Shown: one piece after another, positions 35,891 through 48,183 of the stretch | How positions within the stretch are numbered: the stretch's first letter is position 1 | Layout of the letters: every line of letters starts with the position of its first letter | Assembly (NCBI GenBank): GCA_028023455.1 | Contig: JAQFVV010006197.1 | Location: 16,057,254-16,121,253, forward strand | Direction of reading: 5' to 3' | Origin: Epiperipatus broadwayi | Taxonomy: Eukaryota > Onychophora > Udeonychophora > Euonychophora > Peripatidae | Length of the DNA: 64,000 nucleotides | Position numbers and translations under genes: made by a program | Notes under the pieces: generated by a model | What the model saw: the letters and a program-made list of their open reading frames with translations, nothing else | What the model was told of the DNA's origin: nothing | Databases searched by the model: none

Positions 35891-38249
35891 TTATGGTTTT
35901 TGTTACCAGTCAAATTCTAAAACAAAAATTAAAAAAACTGACAAACAGAGTTATAAATCTGAGCAAAGAAATTTGATCCAGTTATCTAAAAATAAGTCTA
36001 TAAAGAATTCACTCTCCTTGCATTTTTCACAATGTTTTTTATTAAACTGTCTAATAGTTTTAACTATTTATCAGACTTCTTCAAAGCTATCTTTATCATT
36101 TTCTTCCTATATTTACATGATGATTTTTTCTAAATGCAAATGAGGGAAAAAGAAGAAAGCTCTTAAGAAGACTGCTAGATAGACAAGTTGTCAGATAATT
36201 TAATAAAAAGTTCAATATAATGAAAAATGCAAGAAGGAAGTGAAATTTTTTTAAGAATATAATACTGTACCATTACACTAAACCATGAAGGGCAATAATG
36301 AATAGAAGGCAATGAAGAATTGCAATTAAAAAAGGCGATGAAGATTTCCAGAAAAAAAAAAAAAAAAAAATTCTATAAAAAAAATTAAAAGACAGCATCA
36401 CAATAGTTAAAAAAGAAAGCTAAAAGAATGTAAAATTTCTGATTGTATATCTATTTCAAAGATTGTTTTGTAGTCATTGTGAAGTTCATCTTTAACTTAT
36501 TCTTGACTTTTATTTTTTCCATATTTCTGAAAAAAGAATGGTCATACATATTTATGAATGTTGGATAATAACGACAATAAATTGTGCTTAGTAGTGGCAA
36601 GCAATAAAAATATTAACAATGATGATCAAGAGTTGTTTTATCTTAATAACTTATTTATTAATCTCCACTTACCAATGGTTATAGAACTTAACAAACATGC
36701 ATAACTTAAAAAGTAGTCATTAAAACCAAAATAATTTCAAAATAACATTTTCAAAAATGTTATCAAAGAATTCATTGATACAAAAGCAATAACTACAATA
36801 CCAGTCAATGCTAAATACCCAAATAATTACTATTTCCATGCGCTATAATAGCATTGACTAATAACAAATCAATTTCATGAAGATTAATTATTATTATGTC
36901 TTTAAATATCAAACACATGCTAATCAAAACAGACAACAGTAAAATAATGCATTCTTTCATAATTAAAATATTACATCAAAACTTAAACCTATTCAATCAT
37001 TATTTTCAAAATTATTCCAGGAACAAAATTCAAACATTCATCAAAAACTCAAATTCAGAGTATCAAAAAAGAACCCCAAATTATGATGACTAAAATTATT
37101 AGCGAGAATATTTTGACTCATAAACCAGTACACCTGGGTCTTGTGGGGAAAAAAGACACTATTCAAAAAACTTTTATCTTTGGTTGAGCTGCAAGACAAT
37201 ATCATGAATCAAAACCAAAATTATTTAATGCAATATTATAGCAAGCTGGGATCCAATTTTCCAAAATAATACTTGCTATTTAAATTTCCTGTATATTCTA
37301 GAACATTATTATGTTCAAAGTGCTCAAATGAAAAAATCACATTTATAAAAACAAAAGCACAGAAGATTGTAAATTGTCATATTACAAAAGCAGATCAAAA
37401 AAATCAACTAGAATCTTTCACTATAAGTTTAGGAAGTGAAAGAACAAATATACAAAAAATATATTGAAATAGCTACAATATTATTCTTATCCACACATAT
37501 AATACTATCTCATTTTAAAAATTATTGTATCTTTCACTTCGTGCATAATTGTAAGTTTTTGTATTTTTTCTGGCAAATAATTAGCATCAAAAATTATGTG
37601 ATTACAAATTGATTTTTCATCGTAAAAGTCGTATAACTTACCATTATAGAGATATTTAGTAATGAGACAGAACTCATCAGATTTTTTTTTCTCTTTGGAT
37701 TATGAATATCAATAATTTACAAACAATTGAGCAATCAAAAAATTTATCACATTTTAAAAATATTATAAATGGGATAAACATTAGAAAAAATCTTTAGACA
37801 TAAAGATATCTATTTAAAAATTGAAATCAGATTTGTTCAGTAAAGTCTTTCATGAAATTTTCTATGAATTTGGTAGTTGGATATTAAAGAAATATATAAA
37901 AAAAGTATTGTTGCTGATAAAGCCTTTTGGAAATTCTAAGAGCAATAAAAGACAAACAAACAAATGAAGCAGATATGACCAGAATAAAACCTATCCTTAA
38001 CTTAAATCTTCACTTGAAGCACAAATAACCAGGTTCCATATTACACCATAAAGTACTTTATTAGAAAAAGTACAATAACTAAGAAAGGTTGATTAAGTTG
38101 AGTACATGATTTATCTTTCTATTATTTAAAAAGTAACAATTAATTTTTTTCAAGAGTAAAAATCAGATAGTTTTATGAATACTCTTAAAGTAATCAATAT
38201 AGACTAACCAAACAAACAATTTTATAAAAAAAAATATATATATACTTAC
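35891..38249. other. Intron of the WRN-like gene, donor side
   Basis: AT-rich with poly-A runs (36352-36370). Small plus-strand ORFs at 36896-37093 and 37273-37467 show no recognisable motif and no supporting context. The donor GTAAGT of the exon at 38250 occupies 38244-38249 (minus). Confidence 0.5.
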
Positions 38250-38343
38250 TTCAATTGCATTCAATAACAAAAGGGCTTTTTCTCCATAATCTTTTTCAGA
38301 ATTCGAAATGCCCTGAAAATGTGAATTCAATGGTGTGTTTAGC
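38250..38343 (-). CDS. WRN-like: WRN-like RecQ helicase, internal exon before RQC
   Basis: A 94-nt minus-strand exon with strong splice sites: a poly-T tract and TTTAAAG before it, GTAAGTATAT after it. Only one frame is open. It starts with one base of a split codon, ends in phase 0 and finishes SEKDYGEKALLLLNAIE. The same place in human WRN reads WDFGPQAFKLLSAVDILGE (from memory), just after the zinc-binding CCDNC segment and right before the piece encoded at 10608-10661. The upstream exon with the zinc-binding cysteines was not found to the right and must lie beyond 64000 or in unread form. Confidence 0.78.
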
Positions 38344-40504
38344 CTTTAAAAAAAAAAAGAAAGAAAATAATTTGTAAATATTCATTTGAAACTGTGAAAA
38401 TAAATACAACATGGCAGAATATTCCATTCATTATTCATTTTTTAACAATAAAATTAATATATAAATATGTACTGTATATGTTAGTATTAGTCTTATACAT
38501 AATTTCAATTTTTAGGTTTTAATATTATTAAGTTGCAAAATATTTTTTAAAGATTTATACCATTAATTTGATCAACAACAAAGAAAAGTAATGGTAAAGA
38601 CTATTTTAAAGTCAAAAATTGAAATCATATCTAAGATAGATAGCTACTATTATGTATATGATTGCCACACACACACACACATAAACGAAGAGAGAAAGAC
38701 ATTAAAAGAGTAAGAAAACAAGATTTTATATAACAAATTTCAATTTTTTTTAAAATGCATTTTAATGAAATAAAAAAAAAAAAACATCACTATTTCAAGT
38801 GTAGTTCTAAAATTTAGAGCACTTAGTATTTATAATGATATTTATTACAATAATATGGAAAAAATATAATATGTTAAGAGGCTAGCATTTAATATTAATC
38901 TTAAGCACTTATCCTGTTAGTGAAGAGAAATATTATTACTTGCAACTTGAAACCAAAATAGATTAATAATGGAAGAACTTTTAATCATAGAAAAAGAAAA
39001 AACATATTATTAATCTTGCTTTAGACTAATAGCATCAAACTATGCCCTAATCCCTGAGGAAGTTTTAAATAATTAAAAAGATACTAAAAATCTGGAAAAG
39101 ATTAAAATAAGTACTTCAAATGCCAGTCTTCATTACAAAATTAAAAATCTTAATATAAATAAAAGAAGTGAATATCTTAAAAGTAGATATTTTGGAACAG
39201 TAAAAAAATGAATACATTTTCTGGGTGAATAAGTATCAATAACTCTTCTATGAAATACTACTGGTGGGATCAACTCTAGCAATGGATTTGCCATGATGTT
39301 AAACAAAACTTTTAAACTAATATGATTATTTTAAAATTACAATACTGAAATTTAATACAAAATCAAAAAATAATAAATAAAATGAATATTAAGAAAGACA
39401 ATTAACAAATATATGACCAATAATGAAGAAGTAAAAAAATTCTAAAATGTCAATACAGAAAACTCTAATAACAACCTAACCAAATAAAATCATCTTATAA
39501 ACAAAGGGTGTAAATGCCAAAGTAAAAAGAGGTAGTTAACTTTTGATTTAGTACAAAAAATTGAAAAGAAAGTGGATTTAAAAAAATCTGTAGTAAATAT
39601 AAAACAATAAAAATATTATTTAATTTCATACTGAAAATATTATGTATCTAAAATGCACTAGCATATAAGGATAATAAAATAATAAGAAATCAAACAAACT
39701 ACATTCTAAAAGATAAAATGTTTAAAATCATGAATAAAGTTCTAAGTTATATCTTTGTATTGATTCACAATTTATTGATAAACAGCCTCAATTTAAAGTG
39801 GAGTATAATCTCCTAAAATGCTAAATCAGCAGAAAATGGAGAAAAAATTTAGTATAACTAAAAAAATTCATTTTAAAAATAAAATATTTAAAAAAAAAAC
39901 AAAAAAACAATTCTATATACAAACAACAAAATCAACAGCTCAACCAAATCAGCAAATCAATATTTAAATTACATTAAACTATAAAGAGATTTTTACATCA
40001 TTAAGAAGCAAACTAAAAATAATAATTAAAAATGCAATTGGCACAATTTTAGATTTCAGTAAAATAAAAAATCCAAATCTGTCTGAAAAAGTAAATTGAT
40101 TCAAGAATGATAAAATTAAAATGGTCAGTCCCAAAAATTTATAAACATATATAATCAGATGTGAATAGAAATAATAAAAACTCAAAAAACGTTAGATAAT
40201 AAATATGCATAAATCACTATATTTACAAAAGAGTTGCAAATCATAAATATATAAAAATATAGTAAAAATAACAGGTGTTTCTTAAGTAGCAGACCATACA
40301 TGTACAAATGAACATGTGTGTGATTGGGAAAAGACAAAATTTTGGACAAAGAAAAGAAGCAGTTCACATAATAATGGCTAATAACCCCATAAATCAATTT
40401 AGCAAGGCAACTCATAGTGTTTGGAAACCACTCATTAATGTTCATTCTTAGAAAAAAATGGATAAATCAGGAGAGGAGAATCTTCATAAATAAGTATATC
40501 AAAT
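38344..40504. other. AT-rich intron, no feature seen
   Basis: Contains a (CA)n near 38668 and homopolymer runs. No repeat ends, exons or ORFs that I can support. Confidence 0.45.
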
Positions 40505-40615
40505 GTTGCCTTTATAAGAATAATCTAGTTGATTAGAGTGTCACCTTAAATTCAATATTCATGAATGTAAAAATCCCAGATTTGATTCCTATACTAATAC
40601 TGTCATTGATCAAGC
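40505..40615 (+). repeat. tRNA-derived SINE relic
   Basis: A polymerase III A-box-like TAGTTGATTAG (near 40527) is followed about 50 bases later by a B-box-like GATTTGATTCC (near 40579; consensus GGTTCGANTCC, 9 of 11). This spacing and the trailing AT-rich part fit a decayed tRNA-derived SINE. No complete cloverleaf was folded. Confidence 0.4.
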
Positions 40616-41440
40616 CAATAATAGCTATAAAAAAAGAATAATAATATCTCTTAAAATGTTTTATTTTATACTAACCTATGTGCTATTACTAACAGCTGAA
40701 TGTATTTAAATTTTTCTAAAGATATTTAACAACTAATTCTAGATTACAGAAATAGTCCAACATATAATTACAAGTAAAATTCACCATCACAAACTTTCAA
40801 ATAATTATATCAGATGCTTTAAAATGATGATGGAAAACAATAATTAATCAAATAAAATAAAAAGATAAATTAGATAAAATATCACAAAACTATATGATAA
40901 CAAAAGCAAATATAAACAAATGGAAATCAGAAGACCAGATATTAGAAATGAAAATAATGCAACAAAACTTGATGAAATGTCAAATAAGTTCTCCAAAAAC
41001 AAAACCTAAAGAATTTTAAAATTCAGAAAGTAACTTAATTTTGCAAATATAACAAGATTTTTGAAAAAGTGGAATAAATTTTTATTACTATATTCAAATT
41101 AAAAAAGTCAACACAAGGAAAAAATTAGAACACAAAACAGTTATTATTCTCAATCATGTTAAAAATTTTTTTAAAGTCATATATAACAGAATATACACAA
41201 ATACAGAAGAAAAAAAAAAGAATACAAAATAATTTAGATTCGGAATAAGTATGAATCCCAAGTGAAGCAATATTTTCATTAAACAAATAGTAGGGGGAAA
41301 AACAATAAAAATAAATCCAAAAGCACTGATCAGAATAATATGATTAACAGAAGTCTTTATTTTTCCAACAGTATTACTAAGTTACTACTATCATTTTTAA
41401 TTATCTTAAATATGATCACTTTCTAGATATCATATAGTTT
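40616..41440. other. AT-rich intron, no feature seen
   Basis: A-rich sequence without supported features. Confidence 0.45.
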
Positions 41441-42000
41441 TTCAGAATTCAGGTTTAGAACTTCAACTGTCCATTTATTGCTCTTCTATTGGCATATCTA
41501 CCTCAGCTCCATTTCAGCCTCTTAAATTTTTTTAATATGTCAATAATATATTTGTTCTTTTACCCATGTAAGATAAATTCTAGAGTTGATTAATTGGTTT
41601 TTTTTTTTAGACAGTTGTATAATTAGAGGATTTTAAAATATATGTATATTGCTATGGACTATTTGATGCAAAAACACATAAGGTAAATGATGTTAAATTC
41701 ATTTAATAGTAATTTCTATAAAGCTTTAAATAAATTTTAGTAATCATTTTCTCAGTTTCACAGAAATTGCTTTAGATAACAAAATTATCTAAATTTTTTC
41801 ATATATATGCTGGAGATGATTTCATTCCCTTGAACAATTGATAAGTATTGACCATATTTAAAATTTAATAAACTTCAGCTTTTTTATTTATTAGCTTTGA
41901 TAATAATCTCTAATGCTATTATTGCAACATTCACATTAATCAATTTTGAACTGGGATAGAACAGTTTCTTTCTTCTGCTTTCTTAGCTTGTTGATCAAAA
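41440..42000 (-). pseudogene. Possible second RTE-type LINE fragment
   Basis: CTCAGCTCCATTTCA near 41505 and its surroundings match the C-terminal region of the RTE relic near 31668 (the same phrase CTCAGCTCCATTTCAATTTCTTAAAT). Further right the resemblance is weak. Probably a short, very old copy. Confidence 0.35.
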
Positions 42001-42747
42001 AAAAAATTTTTTTTTATGTTTACACAAATGATCAATACTAGAATGAGCTTTAATTTAGATGGACAAATCCAGTAATCATTAATATCCATTCACTTGAATA
42101 ATTAATAAAATATTTAATTAATCATTTTACTTTACTAATCACTTTATTTTATATCTCTTTAGATTTTATTGCATTGTTTGTAGTAAAATTACTTTTTAAT
42201 TAAAAAAATAAAAGAATCCACAGAAAATGTACATTTTTGCATTTGGTCAATAAAGAAAAACAGCAACACTTTTGCCTTTTTTTTTTTTTAACATTTTAGC
42301 AATATTTTGTAGAGTTTTTTTTTTTGTATTTGAATATAATTTTTATTTTATGATAGTTATATTTATAGCCCTATACAAAAGCTAATAAATTTTTATTAGA
42401 TTTAAAAAAAACCCAACAACTTAAGTTTTAATATTTGTAATATAGCTTTCATCCAATAATAAAAGCTCATCTTTTACTTCCTTAATATTATTTCATTTTT
42501 TTTTTCTTTTTAAATGATTGCATTTAGTAGTAATTTACTTTCGTGACTTACATATTGAAGGTGTTGATTTATTTATTTTTGTCATGGTAATGCGTTATTC
42601 TCTAATCCCTACATGACCTAACATAATGGTAAATTGGAACGCTCAGATCTAAAAATTCCTGAATATCGATTCTCAATTAAATAAAATAGAAAAAACCTGT
42701 CTGGTTAAATTAGATGGAGATACTTTAATTCTTCTGAGTAAATAACT

Positions 42748-42749
<2 letters not shown>
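42001..42749. other. AT-rich intron, no feature seen
   Basis: Poly-T runs and no ORF. I searched the minus strand for the WRN zinc-binding exon here without success. Confidence 0.45.

Positions 42750-42779
<30 letters not shown>
42750..42779 (+). repeat. (ATT)n at LINE B 5' end
   Basis: Ten TTA/ATT units end directly before GCTGTGCT and the ORF1 start codon of copy B. Confidence 0.9.
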
Positions 42780-42787
42780 GCTGTGCT

Positions 42788-44209
42788 ATGGGAGGTACAC
42801 CATGTGCTCTTTGCAGTGATCTTATATTTGGAAAACAGCCAAGAATTAAATGTATAAAATGCAATAATAAGTTTCATAAAACTTGTTTGAAATCCACTGG
42901 AATAATATTGCATAAAAATGAAATAGAAATGGAGTCCTATATTTGTGATAAATGTAATCATAGTTCAAATAGTAATAACGTAATGGAAGTCAATGAAAAC
43001 AAAATGGAGATTATTGTATCAGATATAAATGATTCGCAAGACTTGGATATTTTTGGTCAAAATTTATTAGGAAATGAAGGTAATGACATTTCTAAATTAA
43101 TAGAAATTAATATATCTAATCGTGATTTTGATAAAGGAGAAAAAAATCTATCTAAAATGGATAATAATTGTTTATCTTGTGACAAATCTATGTTTTTATT
43201 GAATAGAATTTTAAATATTGTTACAGATTTATCAAGTGAAATTAAATTATTGAAAGAAGAAAATATTACGATAAAAAATATGTTATTAAATGCATCTATT
43301 AATAATTTGGATATAAATAAAAATAATGATTATAGAAGCACAGACAGAAATTCTGTTGTTTTTAATAAAAAAGAAAGTCAACTTATTTTAAAGCATAAAG
43401 AAAAGCAAACGCCTGAACTTATTGTTTCTGATTTAAATTTCCCTCCACTTTCTACTATAAATAGAAGTGAAGGAGTTGATCAATTAAAAAAGGAGGCAGT
43501 TTTTAGTGTCACTGATAGATCAAGTTCTAAATTTAATGAACAGCAGAATAAAGCAATTAAAGTGAAGGTTGGTCAGTCAGATATGAAAACAAATGTAACG
43601 TCAGATAAATCGTCTGGGATTTCTAATCAAGATAACACCTCTAAAAACTCATATGCCTTTTATTTGAAAGATTGTGCAGATAAAGAAAAGGATGGTTTTA
43701 AAACTGTATTTTATCGTAAAAATAAGAATAAAAATATTAAAAATTCAAGTTCTTCACCTATTATAGGAAATCAGGTTAATCATGTTTTAAAAGCTGTTAA
43801 GACAAGAAAGAAATTTAAAACTTTTTTTCTAACTAGAATGGATAATGACACTTCTGTTGAAGATGTGACTGCTCATTTGAAAAATGTTTTAGATATAAAT
43901 AGTGTGTGTTATAAACTGAATACAAAATCTAAAAAATATTCTTCATTTTATTTATCTATAGAGGAATCTGAATCTGATAAAGTTTTGGTTGGTAACGTTT
44001 GGCCTTTGTCAGCAGTCATATTGCCCTTCTATGGAGATTTAAAATATTTAAGAAATTTTAATGTTGATAGTACACAGGATAATGCTATATTAAATATTAA
44101 TAAGATTATTGAAGAAAAGACAGAAGATATTATATTGACTGATAATGTTGATGAAATTAGCACTATAGTGCAAGATATAAATTTGCAAAATAATCTGTGT
44201 AATAAATAG
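42788..44209 (+). CDS. LINE B ORF1 (PHD finger, RRM-like), intact
   Basis: 473 codons from ATG 42788 to TAG 44207-44209, without a break. One PHD-like zinc finger (CALC at residue 6, FHKTC near 34, CDKC near 53), a coiled-coil-like stretch near residues 130-165 (NRILNIVTDLSSEIKLLKEE), a Lys/Asn/Ser-rich linker and an RRM-like domain near residues 340-430 (FFLTRMDNDTSVEDV; SSFYLSIEESES; NVWPLSAVILPFYGD). The protein is expected to coat the element RNA and help target-primed reverse transcription. ORF2 begins six bases after the stop, which suggests reinitiation or a bicistronic mRNA. Confidence 0.93.
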   Translation: MGGTPCALCSDLIFGKQPRIKCIKCNNKFHKTCLKSTGIILHKNEIEMESYICDKCNHSSNSNNVMEVNENKMEIIVSDINDSQDLDIFGQNLLGNEGNDISKLIEINISNRDFDKGEKNLSKMDNNCLSCDKSMFLLNRILNIVTDLSSEIKLLKEENITIKNMLLNASINNLDINKNNDYRSTDRNSVVFNKKESQLILKHKEKQTPELIVSDLNFPPLSTINRSEGVDQLKKEAVFSVTDRSSSKFNEQQNKAIKVKVGQSDMKTNVTSDKSSGISNQDNTSKNSYAFYLKDCADKEKDGFKTVFYRKNKNKNIKNSSSSPIIGNQVNHVLKAVKTRKKFKTFFLTRMDNDTSVEDVTAHLKNVLDINSVCYKLNTKSKKYSSFYLSIEESESDKVLVGNVWPLSAVILPFYGDLKYLRNFNVDSTQDNAILNINKIIEEKTEDIILTDNVDEISTIVQDINLQNNLCNK

Positions 44210-46619
44210 CAATTCATGAATTGTTATTATCAAAATGTTCGTGGTCTTAGAACTAAGACTACTGATTTTAAATTTGAATTGTTATTAAATGAATATGATA
44301 TTATCTTTTTAACAGAGACTTGGTTAAAAGAAGAAATTGATAATATTAGTATATTTGATGATAGATATTGTGTGTATAGATGTGATAGGAATTATAATTA
44401 TGAAACAAGAGGAGGTGGTACTTTGATTTCTATTAAAAAAGACATAAAGCATAAACAGATAATTATTAATGATAATAATATTGAATCTTGTTGGATTGAA
44501 GTTAGTTTAAAAATAAAAATAAAATATTGTTAGGTACTATATATCTTCGACCTACTTTGTCAATGAATGATTTAGATGCATATTTAGTTAAGGTTGAGGA
44601 TATATTGGTGAAATATAAATATGATATTATTATAGTTGGGGATTTTAATGAAGCTGATTACTCAAGACATAGTAATAAGAATGTTGATAATAGTAAACTT
44701 TATAGATTAAAAATTTTTGTTGAGTTGGTTAGTTTAATTCAACTTAATAGTATTATTAATTTTAGGGGTGGTATGTTGGATTTATTGTTTAGTACTAAGA
44801 ATGATTTGAAGTGCAAAGAGGCTGATCAAGCTCTTTTGCCCCCTGATCCTTATCATCCACCTTTGGAATTTGTAATAGATGGTTCTCATGAACATATAAA
44901 GCCTATGGTAAATAGCTCGAGAGATTACAAACATGGTGACTATTATGGCCTTTATAAAGCTTTTGAGGACATTGATTGGAATGTAATTTTGATGGAAAAT
45001 GATCCAAATATAGCGGCAAATAATTTTGTTGGTATAGTTCAAAATTGTCTAGATCAATATATTCCTGTTAGGCATTATTTAAATACTAATAACAAATATC
45101 CTAAATGGTTTTCTAGGGAATTGTGTAAGGGCTTAAATAGAAAGCACAAATATCATAGGTTATATAAACTAACTAATGATAAAGAATTGTATAAGAAATT
45201 TAGTGGTTTGCGTGCTTATACTAAAATTCTTATGAAAAGAGATTATAATAATAATTTAAATAGAGTTGAAGAAAATTTTAGGAATAATCCACAAATGTTT
45301 TGGAATTATATAAAAGATCTTAATATTGTTGGAGGTAAAAGTTGTAGATATAATGTAATTAGGCCTTCTATGGATGATCTAGTCAATCATTTTACTAATA
45401 TGTACTTAGATACTTCAAGTAATGATAATATGGTTGATATTAAATTTAATAAAGAGAGTTTTTGGAATATAGATGTTAATAAAATTGCAATTCCTGAAGT
45501 GTTTACTGCAATTTCTAAACTTAAATCAAAATCTTCTATGGGATATGATAATATTCCTAATTTTATTATCAAGGGTTGTGCTGAATGTTTGGTAGCACCA
45601 TTGCATTATATCATTAATTTATCAATTGAGAAAACTATTATTCCTGATATATTTAAGATAGCTAAGATTGTACCAATTTTTAAAAAAGGGGATAGATCTG
45701 ATTCTGGTAATTATAAACCTATTTCAATTCTGTCACCTTTTGCTAGAATTTATGAAAAGTGTATTTATAGTAATATTATTGTAGATATGATTAAGGTATT
45801 ACCTAGTTATCAGCATGGTTTTTTACCTGGTAGATCTGCTGAAACTAATTTAATGGTGATATCTGATCATATTGCTCATGCCTTATCTGATCAGAAGCAA
45901 TTAGATGTTGTATATTTTGATATGACTCAGGCATTTGACAAAGTTTCATATATTAGACTTTTGTATAAACTTAAAATGTTGGGTGTTAGTCCTCATTTAG
46001 TTGAGTGGTTTTCCAATTATTTGAGGGGTCGTAAATCTTATGTACATATGGATAAAACTAATTCTCTTTTTTTTGATAATATGATAGGTGTTCCTCAGGG
46101 AGGAATATTAGCACCATTGCTTTTTAATGTTTATATGTGTGATCTTGATCATAGCATAAAAAATAGTATGATACTTACTTATGCTGATGATTGTAAGTTA
46201 TTTAAAAGAATTATTACTTATAGTGATCATATTGAGGTTCAAAAGGATATAGATAGTTTTATTATATGGTGTAGGTATAACAACATGGAGATTAACATTA
46301 ATAAAACATGCATTGTTTCCTATACTAATAAAACTGAAAAATCTGTTTATCGATATAAAATTGAGAATGGTGTTATTAAATATAAAGAGACTATATCTGA
46401 TTTAGGAATTATATTTTGTAGCAATTTTACTTTTAATGCACATATTAAATGTATTATTAATAAAGCATACAGAAAGATGGGCTGTATTTTGAGATATGGG
46501 AGAGATTTATCTATTTCCATAAAATATAGGTTATTTTTTTCCCTTGTTGTTACAGTTTTAGAATATAATTCTTGTATATGGAACTTCAATCTGATTAATA
46601 TTCAGTCTAAAATATATAA

Positions 46620-48170
46620 TGTAACGGGTGTACTCGTTTACCGTATACTTACTTGTTCTTATCTTAAATAAAAAATATCTATTTTTTTCTTTATGAAGCC
46701 AAATAGTGATAAGAAAATTCGTATTTCTCTCACAGCATATTTATGGACGTCAATCATTGACTCCAAGCGCCAAACTTACTTTTTACATAAGTATTACGCT
46801 GGAAGAGAAGAATACGATAGTAATAGGGCCTCTCCACTAGCTCAGTACTCAGGGCGGGTGGCTAATAAACCGTAGGAAAATGTACGGGAGAAACTCTATG
46901 CAACCAACAACGAAACTCGGATCAATCGTCTAAATTTATGAACTATATTCCATGAGTCAAATAATAAAACACACATATGCAATATACTTTAAAATAACAT
47001 ACCTTTTATTATAATATTTTCTGCTTTTAAATAAAAATATATTGCCCGCACCCTTTAACGTTTACATAACCCAATAAAACCTATATATGTATTCTGTGTG
47101 GATTTTCAATAGAATAAGAAAAACGAACGTATACACAGATAAAAATCTAATCAGCTGTATTTAAAATGGCCTTATCTTCAAAAAAAATATAAGTCTCTTG
47201 CCTTTGTTCGTTCTCCTTGAGGGTTTCAGAAAACGTAATAATATTTGGAAAATAAAATATCTTAAGTTCATATTACCTGCAGTTTTGTCCGATGTGATCC
47301 CCGGGGATATCAAAATAAGAAGAAAAACACATGAAATTCGAAGCAAAACGTACGAGACAGTTCATCACGCTTCAGTTCATTCCGAGTCGGATCGATTCAC
47401 TTGCGAAAAGTTGATAGGTCTCCGGTAGATGTTCTCCGGTCACTGCCGCATGGCCTCTTCGGGGCAAGGTCCAGAAACCCCAGCACGCTTAAGCCTTTAC
47501 CCCACTGTACTCATATTCGGCCGTAGCCTTAGCTATTCTTCTTCAATATATATAAAAAAATAAAAATATTTCTCTTTTTTTCTTTCCTCTTTGAAGACCA
47601 AAAATAAACTGACACTAGTTTAAAAAAAAAACTACATCTCACTCTCCCTGTCACTTTTTCTTTTTCTTTTGTTTTCGCAAACACAGTCCGTCCCCTTCTT
47701 CCCCACCACGTGGTATAGATGGCCAGTTAAGCTAATAAGCAGAAAGAACTTTTCGCACCTTCGGACATTTTGGCAATTAACATTCCGGAAACTTTTTACT
47801 TCAACCTTCTTTTTAATTTTCATTCAAATTCCCCAGATAAGATTTTCGATGTTTAATATATTTCTTTTTTTTTCTTTTACTTACAATAATCTCTTATCTT
47901 GGATCCAAAATGTATTCATACGTTCGTTTTCTAAAATTGTCTATCCACACCGCAAATACATACATATACCACTTTTACAAAAACAAAACGCAAATCCCCC
48001 CCCACCCCCTCTTTTCTTACTTTAATAAAATCTTAAACATTTTCTCCCACTAACAAAATAAATACTAAAACGAAATAAAATCAAAATTATATGAAACTAA
48101 TTTTAAAACTATATAACATATGTGTGCGCCTTTCTACCTTGTAACTAGGGTTTAAACCCGACTAGTTACA
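46620..48170 (-). repeat. N4 3' LTR
   Basis: 1551 bp, direct repeat of 49426-50976. Small plus-strand frames at 46693-46875 and 47198-47428 are identical in the other LTR and show no known domain; I do not regard them as genes. Confidence 0.93.
48141..48169. repeat. Palindrome at the N4 LTR end
   Basis: GTAACTAGGGTTTAAACCC is followed by GA and CTAGTTAC: the outer eight and the GGGTTTAAACCC core are self-complementary. The other LTR has it at 50947-50975. In the element's own orientation it lies at the LTR 5' end (start of U3). Confidence 0.8.
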
Positions 48171-48183
48171 ATACCCTCCTCCC
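48171..48183 (-). promoter_or_regulatory. N4 polypurine tract
   Basis: On the minus strand GGGAGGAGGGTAT directly precedes the 3' LTR start TGTAAC. It defines the element as minus-oriented. Confidence 0.8.

Noticed and set aside
38940-39000. Possible additional minus-strand exon with acceptor-like and donor-like sites near 38960
   Set aside because: The peptide does not resemble WRN, and splice phase could not be matched to the exon at 38250-38343.
40182-40445. 87-codon minus-strand ORF
   Set aside because: No motif, no splice context matching the WRN-like gene, and AT-rich composition like its surroundings.
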